Shown here piece after piece: positions 1 to 5,231 of a DNA stretch of 10,640 nt. Source of the DNA: CAVVVS01 sp963751355 (GTDB taxonomy: Bacteria; Bacteroidota; Ignavibacteria; Ignavibacteriales; Ignavibacteriaceae). Under the pieces are notes generated by a model, which saw only the letters and a list, made by a program, of their open reading frames with translations, made no database searches and was not told the origin of the DNA. The position numbers and the translations under genes are program-made. The stretch covers positions 1-10,640 of the forward strand of contig CAVVVS010000108.1 of the NCBI GenBank assembly GCA_963751355.1, in the 5' to 3' direction. The first letter of the stretch is position 1; each line of letters starts with the position of its first letter.

Positions 1-2
1 AC

Positions 3-59
3 GACCACATTGAAAAAAGTGCGAAATCGTTCAAAAAACGAATGAAAAAATTGATGTGA
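3..59 (+). CDS. C-terminal fragment of an unidentified protein
   Basis: An open frame enters from the left edge and ends at TGA (57-59), leaving 18 residues of a strongly basic tail (DHIEKSAKSFKKRMKKLM). The other two plus-strand frames close sooner. Short basic tails of this kind occur in small antitoxin or toxin proteins, and the position ahead of an attC-like site suggests the gene of the preceding cassette, but there is too little sequence to name a family. It could also be a chance open frame. Confidence 0.3.
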   Translation, partial: DHIEKSAKSFKKRMKKLM

Positions 60-71
60 TATGATATCACA
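55..71. repeat. Perfect 8-bp-arm palindrome TGTGATAT/ATATCACA
   Basis: TGTGATAT, one central base, then ATATCACA. It overlaps the TGA stop of the left-edge reading frame. It may be a transcript-end hairpin or a protein site; there is no T-run after it, so a classical terminator is not supported. Confidence 0.45.
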
Positions 72-101
72 AAGTAAAATTAATGGTCATTGATTTAATG
101 A

Positions 102-120
102 ATAAAGGCAATGCCTTTAT
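102..120. repeat. Perfect 9-bp-arm inverted repeat at the left edge of attC-like site A
   Basis: ATAAAGGCA, one base, TGCCTTTAT. Its right arm (GCCTTTAT) sits where sites B and C carry their R'' box (GCCTTATAAC in B), so it may be a rearranged or mutated R'' of site A. With a one-base centre it is a palindrome in DNA rather than an ideal RNA hairpin. Confidence 0.45.
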
Positions 121-330
121 GGGATACTCAACCCGACCGCGGATTCTGGCCGGCATAATTTCGGTTATTCGGTTTTGTGCAAGTAAGTAATCATTGTTGT
201 TAGACGTTGACATTCTTGTAATCAAACTTGCAAAAAGCGCGTACAGAGAAAGTTGCGCACTTTTTGCTAAATCATCGGCATTTGTGCAACTATGTAATCG
301 CGTTTGTTATGGGCGGCGGGTTAGCCTTTA
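112..330 (+). repeat. attC-like site A, left part, split from its R' box by the IS element
   Basis: L''-like CTCAACCCGACCGC at 127-140 pairs with the L'-like GGCGGGTTAGCC at 315-326. The stretch between them is a long core with an internal hairpin (GCAAAAAGCGCG at 230-241 against CGCACTTTTTGC at 256-267, 11 of 12 pairs). From 130 to about 272 it matches site C (from about 3836) with only about a dozen differences. It agrees with site B through GGGTTAGCCTTTA (318-330) and then diverges abruptly, where B continues ACCGTTATG. The missing R' appears at 2233. The R'' end is degenerate, with no AAC. At over 200 bases it is longer than typical integron attC sites, so integron identity is inferred. 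Confidence 0.6.
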
Positions 331-489
331 GCCTACTTGCTGCGATACAAGAGAAAAAAGATTGACCTTTTGCTAAAAGTTCTTTGAAAAATTGCTATAG
401 GGTAATCAATAAAGCTAAAAAGTGAACGTACCTTCCCGTGAGTTTAGGCATAGTTATCCTGTTAGTATTTTTTTTGAAAAAGTTACCTT

Positions 490-620
490 GATGATTTGTC
501 CCGGCTTACCAATGCCTCTGATCCAGTCTTACTTCCGTTTACTAATATATGATTTAGTGTTATACAAATTATCTTATTCGATCCAGAGGAACCGGGACGA
601 CTGCCTTATCAGTTAGTCAG
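490..620 (-). ncRNA. Candidate structured RNA (possible IS110/IS1111 bridge RNA)
   Basis: This non-coding stretch downstream of the transposase folds on paper. GTCCCGG (498-504) pairs with CCGGGAC (592-598). Inside that, CCTCTGATC (515-523) pairs with GATCCAGAGG (580-589) with one bulge. A small ACTAA/TTAGT hairpin lies at 541-558 and ACTG/CAGT at 600-613. In the IS1111 branch the bridge RNA is encoded downstream of the transposase on the same strand, which this would match. The strand is assumed from the transposase; the stems exist on both strands. Target- and donor-binding loops could not be assigned. A boxA-like GTTCTTTGAAAA also lies at 379-390 on the plus strand. Nothing else is recognisable in 331-789. 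Confidence 0.3.
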
Positions 621-731
621 AGCGCCGGTATTTTTTCGACCTCTTATGCGGCTAAGCGTGCAGTCATCCAAGGCTCCTTAAATATAAAAGGATATATGCC
701 GAAACTTTTTGCTTTATACTTATGAGTTTAA

Positions 732-744
732 GCTGCCTGGCAGC
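732..744. repeat. Perfect palindrome GCTGCC-T-GGCAGC
   Basis: A GC-rich inverted repeat in AT-rich surroundings, about 46 bases beyond the 3' end of the transposase frame. It could stop or stabilise the transposase transcript, but there is no U-run on the minus strand to make it a standard terminator. Confidence 0.4.
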
Positions 745-789
745 AGACATGTTAAATAATATATATGAGAAAGAACAAACGGTCCTTAC

Positions 790-2109
790 TTAAGCTGACT
801 TTTTATATTTCTTTTTTTCCTTAAATTCTTTGTACTTAGCTTCAAGCTCCAGCAGCTGTTTTTGTTTTTCTTCTTTGTATTCATATTTATGTTCTTGTTT
901 TATAAGAGCAACGATAAGTTTAAGCATGTTGCTGGAGACAGCAATAACGTTTTTCCGGTATCTTGGCTGTTTCATCTGGCGCTTTAGGTAACGTATCCTT
1001 ATTTCGGGAATATGGTTCTTTGTTTCCTCGGCCATACTGTAAATAATGGCCCTGAGTCTATGGTTGCCGATGTGAGTAATTCAACGGTAACCGGTATATT
1101 GTCCGGACTGAGAGAGTTTAAGGTTAATACCGCTGATAGCTTCTATCTTTTTGTAATGGTCAAAGTAAGATAAGTCTCTCAACTCGGAAATAAACCTAGC
1201 GGCAGTAATATCGGAGATGCCTTTAAGGGAAGAGATGATACTGAAATAAGGAGTTTGTTCAGCAAAAGCAATAAGCTGATCTAAGAGGTATTTAATTTGT
1301 TCTTTAAGTAATATGTATTCTCCCAGCCAGCAGTTGAGTGTAATTCTCTCGGATAGAAGTTCATGATCAGTAAGTTTAATACCAATACTTTGTTTTGCGG
1401 CTTCTTTAAGAGCTTTGAGAGTAGTTTCACCGTGCTGACGCCCGGAGACTTTCATAAGTTCGGGTACTTCAAGAAAGAGATTCATCCCAAGGAAATCCTT
1501 AGGAGAAAGATATTTTGAGAGAAGATACCTAGCAGAATCGGTATCAATGTCCAATGCATTGATAAACTCCGGGAAAATAAGTTCAACTTGAGAACGAATG
1601 CGCTGCTTAGTTTGGGTGATATGTACTTTAAGTTTATCGTAAGTAATACTAAGGCGGTGCATGGCATTCTGGTTTGAGGGATACTGCCGGTAGAAGTTAA
1701 AATAGCCTTGCCTGGCACAGTTAGCAACAGCCAGTGCATCTTTAGGGTCTGTGCGTGAGAAGTTGTTATTTATCTTAGGTCTCTCATGATGAGTAAACAA
1801 AGGACTAACCATAAGGACAGTGAAACCCTTATCAGAAAGGAAGCAGCAGAGTTTTTGCCAAAGGTTAATGGAGATCTCAACAGCGAATACAACATTATCC
1901 GGAGAAAGTTCTGAGATATATGAATTAAGTTTATGGAAAAGTTCCAGGTGAAAACCATTAAAACTATTGTTAAATTTGAAAGTATTCCCGATGGGTACAC
2001 CAACGGGATCGATGATAATGGCTTGATGCTTTTTCTTAGCTGGATCAATACCGATGATGGTTTTGCCATTTATAAAGTGCCTTTTTGTTTCGAGAGATTT
2101 AGAGTTCAT
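790..2109 (-). pseudogene. IS110-family transposase with one in-frame TGA
   Basis: The 440-codon frame is uninterrupted except for TGA at codon 343 (1081-1083). The upstream part (342 residues) and the downstream part (from 1080 to 790) are in the same frame, so this is a nonsense change and not a frameshift. The N-terminal RuvC-like domain has a DEDD set: Asp22 in GIDPAKKKH, Glu78 in AVEISIN, and Asp121 and Asp124 in SRTDPKDA. The C-terminal IS116/IS110/IS902 domain begins around residue 290 (SSLKGISDITAARFISEL). Its Ser335-Gly pair, the likely catalytic serine, is just before the stop. The next conserved block, ITHIGNHRLR, comes just after it. A lysine/glutamate-rich tail ends the protein. 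Family members usually have Arg near the stop, so CGA to TGA is a plausible origin. AGGAG lies 7 bases ahead of the ATG. TGA ends another gene here (3509-3511), so recoding is unlikely. Confidence 0.85.
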
Positions 2110-2143
2110 AATAGTACTCCTAAATATTTTTAGTATAATTAAA

Positions 2144-2163
2144 TTGCCTATTGTTGGTAGGCA
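2144..2163. repeat. Hairpin TGCCTA-(7)-TAGGCA ahead of the transposase gene
   Basis: TGCCTA (2145-2150) and TAGGCA (2158-2163) flank a seven-base loop, about 35 bases upstream of the transposase start on the minus strand. It lies in the 5' non-coding end of the IS and could affect transposase expression or recognition of the end. Confidence 0.4.
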
Positions 2164-2232
2164 GTTAAAATATACTCTTGAATGCAGGAAGGCACAATTA
2201 TTTTTTTAATAATCTTTCGGTAAGATAGAAAT

Positions 2233-2243
2233 CGTTATAAGGC
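2233..2243 (+). repeat. R' end of attC-like site A; start of cassette 1
   Basis: CGTTATAAGGC is placed where sites B and C carry CCGTTATGTGC and CCGTTATAGTG. GTTATAAGGC (2234-2243) is the exact reverse complement of GCCTTATAAC at 2950-2959, the R'' box at the end of the same unit. This is the relation expected of the two ends of a cassette that was once a circle. It also marks the far side of the IS insertion. Confidence 0.6.
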
Positions 2244-2297
2244 AAAAGTGTAAAACTAAGGGATAGGAATTGCATCATTGAATAAGACTAAGTAAAA

Positions 2298-2312
2298 GAC
2301 TATATTGTAGTC
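2298..2312. promoter_or_regulatory. Operator-like inverted repeat upstream of toxin-antitoxin pair 1
   Basis: GACTA, five bases, TAGTC, ending 21 bases before the antitoxin ATG. Phd/YefM antitoxins usually bind palindromes at their own promoter, so autoregulation here is a reasonable inference. The AT-rich sequence around it could hold the -10 element, but no clear -35/-10 pair is visible. Confidence 0.35.
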
Positions 2313-2333
2313 TAATAAAAATTAGGAAGAAAA

Positions 2334-2636
2334 ATGAAATTCAGTGAAGCAATAAAACCAATTAGTTACTTAAAAACTCACGCATCTGAAGTTGTTAGGG
2401 ATGTTTCAGATAATCAAAAAACAATGGTAATAACTCATAACGGAGAAGCTAAAGTTGTCCTTCAAGATGTTAAAGTTTATGAACAAACTCAAGAAGCAAT
2501 TGCATTATTAAAATTACTTGCTTTAAGTGGAAAGAATCTACAAAAAGGGAATTATAAAACATTAGATAAAACATTTAAAGATGTAAGAAAAAGGATAGAT
2601 GAATTCAAACGGGGACAAAATGAAATACAAAGTTAA
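2334..2636 (+). CDS. Phd/YefM-family antitoxin (pair 1)
   Basis: A 100-residue protein with the Phd/YefM fold in its N-terminal half: ISYLKTHASEVVRDVSDNQ, then the TMVITHNGEAKVVLQDVKVYE block, the two regions that form the DNA-binding dimer in this family. The C-terminal half is helical and basic and would wrap the toxin. Its expected role is to neutralise the downstream toxin and repress the operon. AGGAAG lies 4 bases before the ATG. The gene overlaps the preferred toxin start by 17 bases, the usual arrangement for translational coupling. It is the first gene of cassette 1, with its own upstream inverted repeat, so it probably has its own promoter rather than depending on an array promoter. 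Pair 2 is related in family but clearly different in sequence. Confidence 0.85.
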   Translation: MKFSEAIKPISYLKTHASEVVRDVSDNQKTMVITHNGEAKVVLQDVKVYEQTQEAIALLKLLALSGKNLQKGNYKTLDKTFKDVRKRIDEFKRGQNEIQS

Positions 2637-2943
2637 TTTTGTCTCAGATGCAGAAGAAGACTTATTCGAAATTTACAAATATGTTTATTTAAATTATTCA
2701 GAAGATAACGCTGAAAAATTATATTCAAAACTTCAGGAGAAATGTTTATTACTCCAAGAATTCCCGGAAAGGGGACACGTTCCACCGGAATTAGATTTGT
2801 TAGAAGTGAGTGACTTCTTAGAAATTCATTACAAACCTTATAGAATAATTTACAGAATAATAAAAAGGGAGGTCTTCATCCATTGCATTATAGACGGAAG
2901 AAGAGATATTCAGAAATTACTACAAGAAAGATTACTTAGATAA
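2620..2943 (+). CDS. ParE/RelE-superfamily toxin (pair 1)
   Basis: A 107-residue toxin starting MKYKVNFVSDAEEDLFEIYKY. It has the helical hairpin typical of ParE/RelE, then FPERGHVPPEL, and a beta-strand core with YKPYRIIYRI and a C-terminal strand with IIDGRRD. Family members either inhibit DNA gyrase (ParE) or cleave mRNA in the ribosome (RelE); the sequence alone does not decide which. I chose the start at 2620, with GGGGA just upstream, because homologues begin with this motif. An in-frame ATG at 2599, preceded by AAGGA, would add seven residues (MNSNGDK). The stop codon TAA is followed within seven bases by the R'' box of attC-like site B, so the gene fills the cassette to its end. Confidence 0.85.
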   Translation: MKYKVNFVSDAEEDLFEIYKYVYLNYSEDNAEKLYSKLQEKCLLLQEFPERGHVPPELDLLEVSDFLEIHYKPYRIIYRIIKREVFIHCIIDGRRDIQKLLQERLLR

Positions 2944-2949
2944 TAGGCA

Positions 2950-3141
2950 GCCTTATAACATTCGGCTCAACCCGACCGCCTAATCGGTACGGCTAATTTT
3001 GTATTATTAAGTTTTACAAAATCGTTAGGCATTTTATATATCAGTAACTTTCTAAGAAACAAAAACAAAAATTATCGGCAGAGAAGTGCTAACAAATCCG
3101 TTTCTGCTGGACGGTCGGGTTAGCCTTTAACCGTTATGTGC
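2950..3141 (+). repeat. attC-like site B (end of cassette 1)
   Basis: The outer boxes are R'' GCCTTATAAC (2950-2959) and R' GTTATGTGC (3133-3141). The inner boxes are L'' GGCTCAACCCGACCGCC (2964-2980) and L' CGGTCGGGTTAGCC (3112-3125), which are close to complementary. The core has an ATTTTGTA/TACAAAAT hairpin (2996-3003 with 3015-3022) and a GCAGAGAA/TTTCTGC pairing near 3078-3107. The core shares little with sites A and C, although the end boxes are the same. It contains one perfect GTTAGGC (3024-3030), the classical integron core consensus, but at an internal position. About 185-190 bases is long for attC. Confidence 0.65.
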
Positions 3142-3163
3142 ATAAGCTAAACGAGTTGATAAA

Positions 3164-3201
3164 GTCTTAATAATGGTATAAATTAGGAACAATATTAAGA
3201 C
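3164..3201. promoter_or_regulatory. Long inverted repeat upstream of toxin-antitoxin pair 2
   Basis: GTCTTAATA (3164-3172) and TATTAAGAC (3193-3201) are perfect reverse complements separated by 20 bases, a layout that suits two operator half-sites about three helical turns apart (29 bases between starts). It ends 19 bases before the antitoxin ATG. Autoregulation by the antitoxin or the complex is inferred. Confidence 0.4.
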
Positions 3202-3220
3202 AAATAAAGGACTCAGAAAA

Positions 3221-3511
3221 ATGAAAAATATATCAGTTACAAATGATATAATTCCAGTTGGCCAATTCAAATCAAGTTTAGCCAAATATCTTAAAGAAAT
3301 TCAAGAAAAGAAAAATTCTTTAATAATTACTCAAAATGGTAAACCAGCCGGAGTATTAATTTCACCTTCAGAGTTTGATGAATTACGTCAAACAAAATTA
3401 TTTATTGATTCAATTTCACGTGGATTAGCAGATTTAGAAAAAGGTGAAATTTATACAACATCCCAGTTAAGAAAAGAATTAAAGGCAGCGCGGTCACAAA
3501 GAAAAATATGA
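3221..3511 (+). CDS. Phd/YefM-family antitoxin (pair 2)
   Basis: A 96-residue protein with the Phd/YefM pattern: IIPVGQFKSSLAKYLKEIQ, then SLIITQNGKPAGVLISPSEF, where the QNGKPAGVLI strand-turn-strand is characteristic. A basic helical C-terminus (LRKELKAARSQRKI) should bind the toxin. It is expected to neutralise the adjacent ParE-like toxin and repress the operon. AAAGGA precedes the ATG by about 8 bases, and the long inverted repeat at 3164-3201 lies just upstream. Its stop overlaps the toxin start in ATGA (3508-3511), so translation is probably coupled. This gene opens cassette 2. It differs substantially from the antitoxin of cassette 1, so the two cassettes are not a recent tandem duplication. 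Confidence 0.88.
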   Translation: MKNISVTNDIIPVGQFKSSLAKYLKEIQEKKNSLIITQNGKPAGVLISPSEFDELRQTKLFIDSISRGLADLEKGEIYTTSQLRKELKAARSQRKI

Positions 3512-3825
3512 AAATATACTGGACAAAAGAAGCTTTAAATCGACTTCAAGAAATTGAAGAGTATATTTCCCTAAATAATCCAAAAGTTGCAGTCGAATTT
3601 GTGGATAAAATAATTTCGGTTGCAGAAACAATCACTGATAATCCGGAAAAGGGGAGAATAGTCCCGGAACTTTCAATTGAGCAAATAAGAGAATTATTAT
3701 ATAAAAATTATAGGATAGTTTATTATCGGAAGAAAACAACAATTGAAATATTAACTGTTTTCGAAGGTCATCAATTATTAAAGAAAGAAGAAGTGTTTCG
3801 GGCTAGAAAAAACAAGGGCGCATAA
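3508..3825 (+). CDS. ParE-family toxin (pair 2)
   Basis: A 105-residue ParE/RelE-superfamily toxin. The N-terminal YWTKEALNRLQEIEEYISLNNP helix pair is typical of ParE. It is followed by NPEKGRIVPEL, then the KNYRIVYYRK strand and EILTVFEGHQLL. ParE proteins poison DNA gyrase, but some relatives act as ribonucleases, so the target remains open. The gene overlaps its antitoxin by four bases (ATGA). Its stop codon TAA (3823-3825) lies inside the R'' box GCGCATAAC of attC-like site C, so coding sequence and recombination site are fused, a compactness typical of integron cassettes. Because an unstable antitoxin is lost first if the cassette is deleted, such pairs tend to stabilise cassette arrays (known from Vibrio chromosomal integrons). 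Confidence 0.88.
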   Translation: MKIYWTKEALNRLQEIEEYISLNNPKVAVEFVDKIISVAETITDNPEKGRIVPELSIEQIRELLYKNYRIVYYRKKTTIEILTVFEGHQLLKKEEVFRARKNKGA

Positions 3826-4047
3826 CATTCGGCTCAACCCGACTGCAGATTCTGGCTGGCATAATTTCGGTTATTGGGTTTTGTGCAAATAATTAATCAT
3901 TGTTGTTAGACGTTGACATTCTGGTAATCAAACTTGCAAAAAGCGCGTACGAAGAAAGTTACGTACTTTTTTCTAAATCAAAGTCATTGTCTTGATAATA
4001 ACCCAGTTTGTTATAGGTGGCGGGTTAGTTGTAATTCCGTTATAGTG
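3818..4047 (+). repeat. attC-like site C (end of cassette 2)
   Basis: R'' GCGCATAAC (3818-3826), L'' GGCTCAACCCGAC (3831-3843), L' GGCGGGTTAG (near 4019-4028) and R' GTTATAGTG (4039-4047). The R'' is the reverse complement of the opening GTTATGTGC of cassette 2 with a single mismatch. The core is about 90 percent identical to that of site A over roughly 145 bases, including GTTAGAC in the middle (about 3904-3912) and the AAAAAGCGCGTAC/GTAC-T-run hairpin. At about 220 bases it is far longer than most attC sites. Confidence 0.65.
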
Positions 4048-4075
4048 ATTTTTGGAAATTAAATAGAGATTTGCG

Positions 4076-4942
4076 ATGAAGATTATTTATATTATCCCAA
4101 TTATTTTATTGGTCTCAAGAATCGTATTCGGTCAATCAACATTAGAAAAAATTGAATCCTTAAATTTACAAAAAGATAATGGAGCAATTCTTAAATATTA
4201 TTCCATTGGGTTTAATGAAAGGGCTGAAGAATTAGAGAAATTATTAGAAAATTCATTAACATATTTTGAAAAAAACTTGGGCGTTAAGGAAACTTTTTTT
4301 ATTGCTGTGTTAGATTCTATTGATTGGGTGAAGATAACAAATATTCCATACGGGCTTCCATTTGTTTCCGGACCTCCTTATGTTGTATGTTTTCCTGCAT
4401 CAAATAATAATATTCTTTCTCAAATAATTAAAAAATCAATCAGCGGTTATGGCTTAACTAGTGTTTATCACAAAACAAATGAAGAACTTGTTCAACTTTT
4501 TATCTCAATGATTGGATTCCACGAATTGGGTCATATATATGCAAAAAAATATGGATTAATATTTCCAAATAAATGGACATTTGAATTTGTAGCAACATAT
4601 ATTGCATATCTTTATTTAGAAGATAATTTCCCTATTGAAGCCGATATTTGGCGCAGAATATCTGAAATATTGATCATTAAAATTATACCAAACCACACAT
4701 TATTAAGTGAGTTTGAGAAGTTATATTTCCGTGTCGGTATAGAAAACTATGCATGGTATCAAGTGGCATTTCTTTTAAAAGTTGTTGATGTAAAAGACAA
4801 ATTAGGCATTAATTTTTTAAAGAAGTTATCTAACGTTGAATTAGTATCTTCCAATGAAGATTTCTCTTTAGGCATATTGGAAAATATTGAACCCGGATTT
4901 ATAGCTTGGGCAAAAAAATACAAATTATTATTGGATTATTAA
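4076..4942 (+). CDS. Exported HExxH metallopeptidase-like protein (cassette 3 cargo)
   Basis: A 288-residue protein. Residues 1-19 form a signal peptide: a lysine, a long hydrophobic run and FGQ at the likely cleavage site. Residues 147-153 (GFHELGH) give a zinc-binding HExxH with His149, Glu150 and His153. Glu170 in FEFVATY, 17 residues later, is a good third ligand, a gluzincin-like arrangement. The protein is thus probably periplasmic, extracellular or surface-exposed, and able to bind zinc, but I do not recognise a named family and the substrate is unknown. The ATG is only weakly supported by AGAG upstream; the signal peptide fixes it well. It lies alone between attC-like site C and a degraded boundary, with its stop codon inside a TTAAC that may be the remains of an R'' box. 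Base composition is AT-rich like the other cassettes. Confidence 0.7.
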   Translation: MKIIYIIPIILLVSRIVFGQSTLEKIESLNLQKDNGAILKYYSIGFNERAEELEKLLENSLTYFEKNLGVKETFFIAVLDSIDWVKITNIPYGLPFVSGPPYVVCFPASNNNILSQIIKKSISGYGLTSVYHKTNEELVQLFISMIGFHELGHIYAKKYGLIFPNKWTFEFVATYIAYLYLEDNFPIEADIWRRISEILIIKIIPNHTLLSEFEKLYFRVGIENYAWYQVAFLLKVVDVKDKLGINFLKKLSNVELVSSNEDFSLGILENIEPGFIAWAKKYKLLLDY

Positions 4943-5231
4943 CAGCCGGTCTCACGTCAATAATCCTTTTGGTAGTAACAAATATAAAGATGATATTGAA
5001 TGAAAAAATAATATAACAATACCTGTTAATTAAAAGGTAAATATTACATATAAAAATGCTGTTTTCAGATCAATTTGTGCAGAGTGAGAATTAAGTACAA
5101 ATTTATTGTTATTAAACATAAACTTTATAATACCGCCGTTATAACTCAAAAGAAAACGAAACAATAAAAAATTAAAAGAATTGGTCTACTACAATTAACA
5201 TATTATTATTCAACTAAAAAGGAATGAACCT
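4943..5231. other. AT-rich array boundary with a possible degraded attC-like site
   Basis: No gene is visible here. TAACAGCCGGTCTCACG (4941-4957) resembles the left end of sites B and C (TAACATTCGGCTCAACCCG) and starts at the stop codon of the preceding gene, as those do. CCGTTATAA at 5136-5144 resembles their right end and lies about 200 bases further on, a spacing like that in B and C. The L' box is not recognisable, so the site, if real, is decayed. The rest is AT-rich sequence with no clear promoter; AAAAAGGA near the right end is the ribosome binding site of the next frame. Confidence 0.3.

Larger units (their letters stand above)
331..2232 (-). mobile_element. IS110-family insertion sequence inside an attC-like site
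   Basis: The element contains an IS110-family transposase gene on the minus strand (790-2109), about 120 non-coding bases on its 5' side and about 460 on its 3' side. Ends were set by comparison with the intact attC-like sites B and C: homology stops after 330 and resumes at CGTTATAAGGC (2233), so each boundary may be off by a few bases. No terminal inverted repeats or target duplication were found, as is usual for IS110 relatives, which use a DEDD transposase and a bridge RNA. The long 3' non-coding side fits the IS1111 branch, some members of which are known to insert specifically into integron attC sites. Subgroup assignment is an inference. Confidence 0.62.

Noticed and set aside
379..390. 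GTTCTTTGAAAA, similar to the boxA of rRNA operon leaders
   Set aside because: No rRNA gene follows and the motif is short; in AT-rich DNA this can be chance. Kept only as a remark.
422..616. 64-codon plus-strand frame beginning with GTG in the IS non-coding side
   Set aside because: It has no ribosome binding site or recognisable motif, and overlaps the paired stems at 498-504/592-598 and 515-523/580-589, which explain the region better.
1081..1083. UGA recoded as an amino acid
   Set aside because: TGA ends the antitoxin gene at 3509-3511 in the ATGA overlap with its toxin, and no other gene here has internal TGA codons.
2599..2619. Upstream ATG of the pair 1 toxin
   Set aside because: Possible, with AAGGA before it, but the MKYKVNFVSDAEEDL start after GGGGA fits ParE/RelE proteins better; the difference is seven residues.
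112..4047. CRISPR array
   Set aside because: The repeats are about 200 bases, imperfect and separated by about 700 bases of coding sequence; there are no short regular spacers and no cas genes.
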